Of a DNA stretch of 64,000 bases, positions 50,518 to 61,343 are shown piece after piece. Source of the stretch: Symsagittifera roscoffensis. Lineage: Eukaryota; Xenacoelomorpha; Acoela; Convolutidae. The first letter of the stretch is position 1. Each line of letters begins with the position of its first letter. The position numbers and the translations under genes were made by a program. The notes below the pieces were generated by a model. It saw only the letters and a list, made by a program, of their open reading frames with translations, did no database searches and was not told the origin of the DNA. The stretch lies in the NCBI RefSeq assembly GCF_963678635.1, contig NW_026970820.1, forward strand, positions 1,984,001 to 2,048,000, given 5' to 3'.

Positions 50518-52742
50518 CACCCTCAAGGTCACGTGACTTATATTTTTTTTTTGGTATTTTCTGAAACCAAAAGAGAGCATGGTCACGCATCGACATCACA
50601 TCATGTGCTCAAGCAAATACGTAGACTTCTACGCATTCCCATTCGCAGTGCGCCCTTCGGGCGCAAATGCCAATGCTCAACTAATTTCGCCAAGTGAAAA
50701 TTTTTTAAAGAAAATTTCTGATAAAATTTAACTTAAACTACCACCAAAAAACGCAAAGATTTCAAAGTGTGAAACAATCAAGTTTTTGCTAATACCGGGG
50801 ATGCAGTGAGACTGATTTCGGCACAAATAAAATGGAAATGAAGGAAATGGAAAGAAAAAAATTGTTCAAAAGAAGAACGCAACATCAAAAACTTATTTGA
50901 TCTCTGCTAACGTCATAATTTCGATCAGGCTGATTTCAGATTTTAAGCGTAGAATTTACGGTTACGGCTGCTCCCTCTACAGGTCCCAGAGGGACCGAGT
51001 GAGCATCCTACCTCGATCCAGGATAACGGATAGTTGTTTTTAATTTTTCACAAAATTTTTTTTTCACTAATGCTTGTTTTCAATTCCTCATGAGAAGCTG
51101 TATAAAGTAAAAAAACAATTGATTTTATTAATCAATGCTTCCAAGAACAACTGATGTTAGGCGGTTACAAATGCGGTTGTTGAAAACTAGTAAGGGATAA
51201 TGATGAGAAAAATTGTAAGTTTTCAAATGAATTGAAAAACTGTTTTTTTCTTTTTTTTCTTTTGTAAATCGGTAGAAATGAATCATTTTTTTTTCAAGTT
51301 TTCCTCGCACCACCCACTGTTCTTAAGTAATGAAGATTCCTTCTCTAGCCGTTTATAACACTTTGGCAGAAAAAAAACATCAATATGATGTAAAATGTTT
51401 TAAAAAAGAGAAAAATTTAAAAATTATGTTTTTTTTTAAAAATCAATAAATTTGTAATTTTCAAAATTGAAAAAAAGTGAAAATTAATTGCATATTACGA
51501 TTCAGCGTACCCAACTTAGTGGGTCTAGCATTTTAAATTACCAAAAAATGTTGAAAATTGTAGATTTTACGAAGTTTTCATTTTGGCTACTTTTCCTTTT
51601 CGCCTTCACTTAAGGCACCTTTGAGCCAACTTGAGAAACTGGAACCTAAACAAGCTATACAGATAGTCTGAATGAGCCATTTTCAGCGTAATAACACCCC
51701 TGGAAGAAAAAAAACTGCCGAAAAGAAAGGGAATTTTGAACTTTAACTTTTTTTCTTCTTCAAATGGCGATACTTAGAATAATTTTTCAGCTGAAAAGTT
51801 CAAAAAAAATCAAAAAATTCAAATTTTGAAAAAATTTGTAAGAAAATCTCATCAGTCTGTTTATTGGAGTCTTCGAGATTTTGGGAGACCTTATCTGGCG
51901 GCTAACAACAAGTGGGTCACTTATTTTAAAATTTTGAGAAAGGTCAAAAAAACCTGTTTTTACGATTTTTTAGACAGAAATCCGAAAGCAATATCTTGGC
52001 TTAAAACAAAAATGAGGGCCTAAAAATAGTACAAACAGTACTCCCACATAAAGTACATTAGGTTGGAAACAAAAAATTGACTCTGATTCAAAAATCGTTT
52101 TTTATCTTTATTTCTGAACAAAAAATTGTAAAAAAATCAAAAACTTAAAAATTTTTTGAAAAAAATTATTGTTTCGAAAAAGTGCCAATTTTCAGCTGAA
52201 ACTTTTCATTTTAGCTAAAAAAGCCAGAGCAAGGCCCTTTAAGCTCAAAAAAATTAATTAAGCAAATTATTTTCAAGTTTTTTCGTTAAAGGCTTTTATT
52301 TTGAAAAAGTATTCAAAAATGGGTAAAAAAAAGTCAAAAAAATCAATTTTCTCAGATTCAAAAACCTTCACCACCATGATGATTAAATCGCTAGATAGGA
52401 CTGCTGAAACCAATTTAGACGTAATTTCATAAGCATATCAAAATTTTTACTTATTTTTGAGAATTAGGCAAAATAAAAACTTTTCCCAAATTGGGCAAAA
52501 AGCCCAAATTAGCCCAAACACCTGTTAAAAATTGTTGGGTCAAAAAATCACAAAAGGAAACCCCTATTCATTTGACATTTTAGGGCCGCATGCAAAAAAT
52601 TAGACCATTCTAACCTGACAATTTCGAGAATCGACTTTTTTGCAAAATTTCTCTATAGTCCATTTGAGGGATATTACTTGTACCGGTGGGGGCCCCTACC
52701 CCACCTCAAAAAATTTTGTAATGCTGGAACGCGGCCACCTAG
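50518..52742. repeat. M18 (2225 bp), longest unit
   Basis: Tag P followed by ACTTAT. Class III, 3' alpha. A small duplication, ACATCACATCATG, lies near 50594. A 65-codon frame at 51826-52023 is a version of the frame seen in M5 and M11. Confidence 0.9.
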
Positions 52743-54952
52743 CACCCTCAAGGTCACGTGTTGGATTTTTGTTTTTGGTATTTTCTGAAATCAAAAGAGA
52801 GCGTGGTCATGCATCGACATCATGTGCTCAAGCAAATACGTGGACTTCTACGCATTCCCATTAGCAATGCGCCCTTCGGGCGCAAATGCCAATGCTCAAT
52901 TAATTTTGCCAGGTGAAAATGTTTTAAAGAAAAATTCTGATGAATTTCAACTTAAACTACCACCAAAAAACGCAAAGTTTTCAAAGTGTGAAACAATCAA
53001 GTTTTTGGTAATACCGGGCATGCAGAGAGACTGATTTGGGCAAAAATAAAATGGAAAATGAAGGAAATGGAAAGAAAAAAATTGTTCAAAATAAGAACGC
53101 ATTATCAAAAATTATTTGATCTCCGCCAATGTCATAATTCCGATCAGGCTGATTTCAGATTTTAAGCGTAGGGTTTACAGTTACGGCTGCTCTCTCTACA
53201 GGTCCCAGAGGGACCGAGTGAGCATCCTACCTCGATCCAGGATAACGGATAGTTGTTTTAAGTTTTTCACAATTTTTTTTACACTAATGCTTGTTTTCAC
53301 TTCCTCATGAGAAGCTGTATAATTTTTTAGAAAAATTGATTTTAATAATCAATGCTTCCAAGAACAACTGATGTTAGGCGGTTACAAATGAGGTTGGTGA
53401 AAAGTAGTAAGGGATAATGATGAGAAAAATAGCAAGTTTTCAAATGAATTTAAAAACAGTTTTTTTCTTTTTTTCTTTTGTAAATCGGGAGAAACGAATC
53501 AGTTTTTTTAAAGTTTTCCTGGCACCACCCACTGTTATTAAATAATGAAGATTCATGTTCTAGCCGTTAATAACAATTTGGCAGAAAAAACATCAATATG
53601 ATGTAAAATGTTTTAAAAAAGAGAAAAATTTAAAAATTATGTTTTTTTTTAGAAAAAAAAAATTGTAATTTTCAAAATTGAAAAAAAGTAAAAATTAATT
53701 GCCTATTACGATTCAGCGTACCCAATTTAGTGGGTCTAGCATTTTAAATTACCAAAAAACGTTGAAAATTGTAGATTTTATGAAGTTTTCATTTTGGCTA
53801 TTTTTCCTTGTCGCCTCCACTTAAGGCACCTTTGAGCCAACTTGAGAAACTGAAACCTAAACAAGCTACACAGATGTTCTGAATGAGCCATTTTCAGCTT
53901 GATAACACGCCAAGAAGAAAAAAAACTGTAGAAAAGAATGAAAACTTTGAACTTTAACCTTTTTTCTTCTTCAAATGGCGTTACTTAGAATAATTTTTCA
54001 GGTGAAAAGTTGAAAAAAAATCAAAAAATTCAAATTTTGAAAAAATTTTAAAAAAATCTCATCAGTCTGTTTATTGGAGTCTTCGAGATTTTGGGAGACC
54101 TTATCTGGTGGCTAACAACAAGTGGATCACTTATTTTAAAATTTCGAGAAAGGTCAAAAAAACATGTTTTTTCGATTTTTTTGACAGAATTCCGAAAGCA
54201 ATATCTTGGCTTAAAACAAAAATGAGGGCCTAAAATTAGTACAAACAGCACTCCCACATAAAGTACATTAGGTTGGAAACAAAAAATTGACTCTGACTCA
54301 AAAATCGTTTTTAAACACTATTTCTGAACAAAAAATTGTAAAAAAATCAAAAATTTAATTTTTTTTTGAAAAAAATGATTGTTTTGAAAAAGTGCCAATT
54401 TTTAGCTGAAACTTTTCATTTTAGCTAAGAAAGCCAGAGCAATGCCCTTTAAGCTCTAATAAATTAATAAACCAAATTGTTTTCAAGTTTTTTCGTCAAA
54501 GGTTTTTATTTTGAAAAAGTATTCAAAAATGGGTAAAAAAAAGTCAAAAAAATCAATTTTCTCCGATTCAAAAAACTCCACTACCATGATGATTAGTGCG
54601 TTAGATAGGACTGCTGAGATCAAATTAGACGTTCTTTCATAAGTATATCAAAATTTTTACTTATTTTTGAGAATTAGGCAAAATAAAAACTTTTCCCAAA
54701 TTGGGCAAAAAGCCCAAATTAGCCCAAACACCTGTTAAAAATTGTTGGGTCAAAAAGTCACAAAAGAAAACCCCTATTCGTTTGCCATTTTAGGGCCGCA
54801 TGCAAAAAATTAGACCAATCTAACCTGACAATTTCGAGAATCGACTTTTTTGCAAAATTTCTCTATAGTCCATTTGAGGGATATTACTTGTACCGGTGGG
54901 GGCCCCTACCCCACCTCAAAAAATTTTGTAATGCTGGAACGCGGCCACCTAG
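52743..54952. repeat. M19 (2210 bp), twin of M13
   Basis: All private features of M13 are present. Flanked by M18 and M20, while M13 lies between M12 and M14. Confidence 0.92.
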
Positions 54953-57170
54953 CACCCTCAAGGTCACGTGTTGGATTTTTGTTTTTGGTATTTTCTGAAA
55001 TCAAAAGAGAGCGTGGTCATGCATCGACATCATGTGCTCAAGCAAATACGTGGACTTCTACGCATTCCCATTAGCAATGCGCCCTTCGGGCGCAAATGCC
55101 AATGCTCAATTAATTCTGGCAGGTAAAAATTTTTTAAAGAATAATTCTGATGAATTTTAACTTAAACTACCACCAAAAAACTGATAGATTTCAAAGTGTG
55201 AAACAATCAAGTTTTTGCTAATACCGGGCATCCAGTGAGACTGATTTCAGCAAAAATAAAATGGAAAATGAAGGAAATGGAAAGAAAAAAATTGTTCAAA
55301 ATAAGAATGCATTATCAAAAACTTATTTGATCTCCGCTAATGCCATAAATCCGATCAAACTGATTCCAGATTTTAAGCGTAGAGTTAACGGTTACGGCTG
55401 CTCCCTCTACAGGTCCCAGAGGGACCGAGTGAGCATCCTACCTCGATCCAGGATAACGGATAGTTGTTTTTAATTTTTCACAAAATTTTTTTCACTAATG
55501 CTTGTTTTCAATTCCTCATGAAAAGCTGTATAAATTTTAAAAAAATTGATTTTATTAATCAATGCTTCCAAGATCCAAGAACAACTGATGTTAGGGGGTT
55601 ACAAATGCGGTTGGTGAAAACTAGTAAGGGATAATGATGAGAAAAATTGTAGGTTTTCTAATGAATTTAAAAACAGTTTTTTTCTTTTTTCTTTTGTAAA
55701 TCGGGAGAAATGAATCAGTTTTTTTTTTGTTTTCCTCGCACCACCCACTGTTCTTAAGTAATGAAGATTCCTGTTCTAGCCGTTTATAACACTTTGGCAG
55801 AAACAACATCAATATGATGTAAAATGTTTTAAAAAAGAGAAAAAATTAAAAATTATGTTTTTTTTTAAAAAAGTCAAAAATTTGTAATTTTCAAAATTGA
55901 AAAAAAATGAAAAATAATTGCATATTACGATTCAGCGTACCCAACTTAGTGGGTCTAGCATTTTAAATTACCAAAAAATGTTGAAAATTGTAGATTTTAT
56001 GAAGTTTTCATTCTGGCTATGTTTCCTTGTCGCCTCCACTTAAGGCACCTTTGAGCCAACTTGAGAAACTGGAACCTAAACAAGCTATGCAGATAGTCTG
56101 AATGAGCCATTTTTAGCTTGATAAATCGCCTGGAAGAAAAAAAAATCCAGAAAAGAAAGAAAATTTTGAACTTTAACCTTTTTTCTTCTTCAAATGGCGA
56201 TACTTAGAATAATTTTTCAGCTGAAAAGTTCAAAAAAAATCAAAAAATTCGAATTTTGAAAATTTTTAAAAAAAATCTCATCAGTCTGTTTATTGGAGTC
56301 TTCGAGGTTTTTGGAGACCTTATCTGGCGACTAACAACAAGTGGATCACTAATTTTAAAATTTTGAGAAAGGTCAAAAAAACATGTTTTTTCGACTTTTT
56401 TGACAGAATTCCGAAAGCAATATCTTGGCTAAAAACAAGAATGAGGGCCTAAAATTAGTACAAACAGTACTCCCACATAAGGTACATTAGGGTGGAAACA
56501 AAAAATTTACTCTGACTCAATAATCGTTTTTTAACTTTATTTCTGAACAAGAAATTGAAAAGAAATCAAAAACTTAAAAATTTTTTGAAAAAAATGATTG
56601 TTTTGAAAAAGTGCCAATTTTTAGCTGAAACTTTTCATTTTAGCTAAGAAAACCAGAGCAATGCCCTTTAAGCTCAATTAAATTAATATAGCAAATTGTT
56701 TTCAAGTTTTTTCGTTAAAGCCTTTCATTTTGAAAAAGTATTCAAAAATGGGTAAAAAAAAGTCAAAAAAATCAGTTTTCTCCGATTCAAAAACCTCCAC
56801 TACCATGATGATTAGTGCATTAGATAGGACTGCTGAGATCAATTTAGACGTTTTTTCATAAGTATATCGAAATTTTTACTTATTTTTGAGAATTAAGCAA
56901 AATAAAAACTTTTCCCAAATTGGGCAAAAAGCCCAAATTAGCCCAAACACCTGTTAAAAATTGTTGGGTCAAAAAATCACAAAAGGAAACCCCTATTCGT
57001 TTGACATTTTAGGGCCGCATGCAAAAAATTAGACCAATCTAACCTGACAATTTCGAGAATCAACTTTTTTGTCAAAATTCTCTAAAGACCAATTTAGGGA
57101 GATTACTTGTACCGGTGGGGGCCCTACCCCACCTAAAAAATTTTTGAAATGTTGGAACGCGGCCACCTAG
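54953..57170. repeat. M20 (2218 bp), twin of M7
   Basis: Shares with M7 the private AATTCTGGCAGGTAAAAA, AAGATCCAAGAACAAC and GTTGGAACG. Differences seen: CTGATAG for CGGATAG, ATCCAGTG for ATGCAGTG, GCTCCCTC for GCACCCTC (which restores the M hairpin), and a longer T run. Confidence 0.92.
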
Positions 57171-59381
57171 CACAGTCAGGTACTAGTGTTTTATTTTTGT
57201 TTTTCGTATTTTGTCAAGCCAAAAGAGAGTGTAGTCAAGCATCAACATCATGTGCTCAAGCAAATACGTGGACTTCTACGCATTCCCATTCGCAATGCGC
57301 CCTTCGGGCGCAAATGCCAATGCTCAATTAATTTTGCCAGGTGAAAATTTTTTAAAAAAAAAAACTCTGATGAATTTTAACTTAAACTACCACCAAAAAC
57401 GCAAAGATTTCAAAGTGTGAATTAATCAAGTATTTGATAATACCGGGCATGCAGTGAGACTGATTTCGGCAAAATTAAAATGGAAAATGAAGGAAATGGA
57501 AAGAAAAAAATGTTCAAAATTAGAACGCATTATCAAAAACTTATTTGATCTCCGCTAATGTCATAATTCCGATCAGGCTGATTTCAGATTTTAAGCGTAG
57601 AGTTTACGGTTACGGCTGCTCCCTCTACAGGTCCCAGAGGGACCGAGTGAGCATCCTACCTCGATCCAGGATAACGGATAGTTGTTTTTAGTTTTTCACA
57701 AAATGTTTTTTCACTATTCCTTGTTTTCAATTCCTCATGAGAAGCTGTATTAACTTTCAAAAAAATTGATTTTATTAATCAATGCTTCCAAGAACAACTG
57801 ATGTTAGGCGGTTACAAATGCGGTTGGTGAAAACTAGTATGGGATAATGATGACAAAATTTGTAAGTTTTCAAATGAATTTAAAAACAGTTTTTTGCTTT
57901 TTTCTTTTATAAATTGGGAGAAATGAATCACTTTTTTTTAAGTTTTCCTCGCACCACCCACTGTTCTTAAGTAATGAAGATTCCTGTTCTAGCCGTTTAT
58001 TACACTTTGGCAGAAACAACATCAATAGAAGTAAAATGTTTAAAAAAAAAAAAATTAAAAATTATGTTTTTTTTTTTAAAAAGTCAAAAATTTGTAATTT
58101 TCAAAATTGAAAAAAAGTGAAAATTAATTGCGTATTACGATTCAGCGTACCCAACTTAGTGGGTCTAGCATTTTAAATTACCAAAAAATGTTAAAAATTG
58201 TAGATTTTATGAAGTTTTCATTCTGGCTATGTTTCCTTGTCGCCTCCACTTAAGGCACCTTTGAGCCAACTTGAGAAACTGGAACCTAAACAAGCTAAGC
58301 AGATAGTCTGAATGAGCCATTTTTAGCTTGATAACACGCCTGGAAGAAAAAAAAATCCAGAAAAGAAAGAAATTTTTGAACTTTAACCTTTTTTTCTTCT
58401 TCAAATGGCGATACTTAGAATAATTTTTCAGCTGAAAAGTTCAAAAAAAATCGAAAAATTCGAATTTTGAAAAATTTTTAAAAAAATCTCATCAGTCTGT
58501 TCATTGGAGTCTTCGAAGTTTTTGGAGACCTTATCTGGCGACTAACAACAAGTGGATCACTTATTTTAAAATTTTGAGAAAGGACAAAAAAACATGTTTT
58601 TTCGACTTTTTTCACAGAATTCCGAAAGCAATATCTTGGCTAAAAACAAGAATGAGGGCCTAAAATTAGTACAAACAGTACTCCCACATAAGGTACATTA
58701 GGATGGAAACAAAAAATTTACTCTGACTCAATAATCGTTTTTTAACTTTATTTCTGAACAAGAAATTGAAAAGAAATCAAAAACTTAAAATTTTTTTGAA
58801 AAAAATGATTTTTTTTAAAAAGTGCCAATTTTTAGCTGAAACTTTTCATTTTAGCTAAGAAAACCAGAGCAATGCCCTTTAAGCTCAATTAAATTAATAT
58901 AGCAAATTGTTTTCAAGTTTTTTCGTTAAAAGCTTTCATTTTGAAAGAGTAGTCAAAATTGGGTAAAAAAAATTAAAAAAAATCAATTTTCTCAGATTCA
59001 AAAACCTCCACCACCATGATAATTAGTTCGTTAGATAGGACTCCTAAGATCAATTTAGACTTATTTTCATAAAAATATCAAAATTTTTACTTATTTTTGA
59101 GAATTAAGCAAAATAAAAATTTTTCCCAAATTGGGCAAAAAGCCCAAATTAGCCCAAACACCTGTTAAAAATTGTTGGGTCAAAAAATCACAAAAGGAAA
59201 CCCCTATTCGTTTGACATTTTAGGGCTGCATGCAAAAAATTAGACCAATCTAACCTGACAATTTCGAGAATCAACTTTTTTGTCAAAATTCTCTAAAGAC
59301 CAATTTAGGGAGATTACTTGTACCGGTGGGGGCCCTACCCCACCTAAAAAATTTTTGAAATGCTGGAACGCGGCCACCTAG
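57171..59381. repeat. M21, last unit of the M array (2211 bp)
   Basis: Tag Q variant (CACAGTCAGG) followed by TTTTA. Class III, later part closest to M14, 3' beta. The box before the terminal domain is GGGCTGCATGC. The array stops exactly at the junction 59374-59381, where A2 begins. Confidence 0.9.
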
Positions 59382-59471
59382 ATAGGTCAGTGACCTGCGG
59401 TGCATGGGTGTTATGGGCTTGATTCGTCAGCATTGGCCTGGGGGCCATTAGCTTCAAGACATGTGGCACTC

Positions 59472-59508
59472 GCAGAAAAAGAGCACCCGAAGGGTGCTCT
59501 TTTTCTGC
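59472..59508. other. Perfect 17-bp 5' hairpin of A2
   Basis: Arms 59472-59488 and 59492-59508 are exact reverse complements around the loop GAA. Its 19-base core is the reverse complement of the core in A1 and A3 (GAA loop for TTC loop), as if the hairpin had been flipped in place. Confidence 0.9.
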
Positions 59509-59699
59509 TCGAATGTCTTGTGAAACGGTATCTGATGAACTTTGTAGGGTGTCACAAAAGCAACATGACAAAACGTTCTGTATCTGATCAGTAATGGTCA
59601 AAAAAGATTTATGGCACTTTCAATGACTGAAGCTACACCTGATCGGTCTCTAGAGAACTCTAAAACAAAGTAACTTATATTTTTCAGTGACTCAGGAAG

Positions 59700-59739
59700 A
59701 GGACTGTTTCAACGAAAACAAGTTTTCGGAAACAGTCCT
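59700..59739. other. Long two-tier hairpin of A2
   Basis: AGGACTGTTTC pairs perfectly with GAAACAGTCCT, and GAAAAC-AA-GTTTTC lies inside. This is the best-paired copy along with C2. Confidence 0.9.
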
Positions 59740-60955
59740 ATTATTTTTCTTGGAGCTTATTTTCAAGTACGTGGGCTTTCAATTGTGACTAACAGCTGAA
59801 TTAGACTTGGAATTTGTCCCAAAAAAGTTAAGTTTGTCTCAAATTGATTAGAAGCAATAGAAAAAAAAATTTTTTTTTTATTTGATAAAAATACTTGAGT
59901 CAGAAACGTGAAAAATCCCTTTTTTTCAAAAAGTCATAAGAAGTAGTTCAGTTTGCATTAAATTACCAAACTACAATATATGAACCTGTTCAGATTGGTT
60001 TTCATGAACAAAGCCTTAAAATTTCCATATTTAGAGAAAAGGCAAAAAAACACCTTTTTGGTTAACTGAAAAAGGTAGATAAATAGGATAAAGTCGTCTT
60101 CAAACCTATAGGACCGAAAAATGATCTAATTGAGGTATATATGTAGTGTCCCTTGTAAGGTCACATGCAAAAAGGTGAAACAGTTGGGGTGGCCACTTCA
60201 GAAAATAAGACTTTTTTTCGGACTTTGGCCATTTTTTTGTAGTAAAGTAGTAGTAAGTTACCAGAGAAAAAAAGTTGTAAAAACCAAAATTTTTATCCAA
60301 TTTTGACATTTAAATACTCTATACCTACTAAAATGACTATGGCAAGCTCAAATATGCCATCAAAACTCATTTTTTCTCACTTTTTAAAAATTTTGTTTTT
60401 TTGATATAAAATGTTGAGTCAGAAACGTGAAAAATCAGTTTTTTTCAAAAAGTCAAAATAAGTTGTTCCAATCAATTTGTTTCACTGAAACACACTTTTT
60501 CAGCCTGTTCAGAATGGTTTTCATGTTTAAAGCTGAAACTTTACACATTTTGAGAAAAGTGAAAAAAATATCTTTTTAGTTACAAAAAAACCATCATTTT
60601 TGTTGCAGTTTTTGGAAAAACTCAATTTTTTAAGAAAAACAAATTTTCCCAAACTTACAAAATTGGGCTCCTAAAACAGTCTACTTTTATCCATTCTTCA
60701 TCAATTTACCCCAATTTGTTAACCAAAATAGAGTTACTGAGCCATTTTTACCAAAAAATGTGGTTTTTCCCTGTTTTTCCCCATTTTTCCCACTATAAGT
60801 CAACGCATAACAAAATTTTGGGAAAACGGAGCAAAAGTGTATCCTTAGAATTGCATTTTAGGCCCGCATGCCAATTTTTATCGAATTCTATCCCGACAAT
60901 TTTGAGATCAGCACTTTTTCCGAGCAAATAGTCATACCGTTATAATTCTTTGACC

Positions 60956-60977
60956 GTTCGGGGCCCCTACCCCAAAC
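60956..60977. other. 3' terminal hairpin of A2
   Basis: GTT/AAC and GGGG/CCCC pair with one C/A mismatch between them. Confidence 0.75.
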
Positions 60978-61096
60978 TCACTAAACAAAGACGCCGAAGG
61001 CGGACGGCCACCTAGGGGGCAGGGTTGTGTGGTCTATTCTCGACTTTAGTTACTTGCATTGCGTGGGGAAGAATACGAACAGCGCTCAACGCACTC

Positions 61097-61129
61097 GCAG
61101 AAAGAGCACCCTGCGGATGCTCTTTTTGC
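61097..61129. other. 5' hairpin of C2
   Basis: GCA, AAAGAGCA and CC pair with GG, TGCTCTTT and TGC around TGCG, with a C/A mismatch near the loop. Same position and flanks (CGCACTCG before, TGCTCGA after) as in A modules. Confidence 0.75.
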
Positions 61130-61305
61130 TCGAGAACTGTAAGTCGATTTAAATCTTACATATTTCGTCCGAAATTTAACTTTTTTTCTAGTTGTTCTCA
61201 GTTAAACTCCCATGATACCTCAAATTGTATTCCTGGAAGGGCATTTTTATAAGTCACTCTGTGGCTCGATCAATTAACTACCAAATACGTTTTGATTTAC
61301 GAAAT

Positions 61306-61343
61306 GGACTGTTTCAACGAAAACAAGTTTTCGGAAACAGTCC
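61306..61343. other. Long two-tier hairpin of C2
   Basis: GGACTGTTTC/GAAACAGTCC outside and GAAAAC/GTTTTC inside. The module is otherwise strongly diverged from A modules, so the hairpin stands out as conserved. Confidence 0.9.

Larger units (their letters stand above)
10576..59381. repeat. Tandem array of 21 M units (2.2 kb each), interrupted once
   Basis: Twenty-one head-to-tail copies of a 2203-2225 bp unit (seven, then fourteen) are separated by one B module at 26071-28387. Landmarks in each unit, in order: a 5' tag of 18 bases, a CCC-TTC-GGG hairpin, a GGTCCC/GGGACC hairpin at about +445, a T-rich stretch, an ACATCA/TGATGT dyad, a GCGTG/CACGC dyad, a TTTTCAGCTGAAAA palindrome, a CCCAA/TTGGG cluster, a GCATGC box and the GGTGGGG/CCCCACC hairpin. 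Copies differ by substitutions and A/T-run indels and are mosaic in their first 180 and last 120 bases. No gene is seen. Three body classes are used below. Class I has ACCACGAAAGAACGC and GGACAGTTG. Class II has GTAAGACAATCAAG and a TAAC/TAAT bulge. Class III has ACCACCAAAAAACGC or close variants and a TACA bulge. Confidence 0.92.
59382..61015. repeat. Module A2 (1634 bp)
   Basis: Its 5' dyads are GGTCA/TGACC (59385-59395) and TGGCC/GGCCA (59434-59447), followed by a perfect 17-bp hairpin (59472-59508) and the long hairpin (59700-59739). Sub-repeats start with TTGAGTCAGAAACGTG at 59895 and 60414. The A/C 3' domain (CAGTCTACTTTTATCCATT near 60678), a GCATGC box near 60866 and a GTTCGGGG/CCCCAAAC hairpin close it. 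Confidence 0.83.

Noticed and set aside
10576-59381. CRISPR array or LTR retroelement array
   Set aside because: The 2.2-kb period with no short spacers excludes CRISPR. There is no primer-binding site, polypurine tract, gag or pol, and no paired long terminal repeats.
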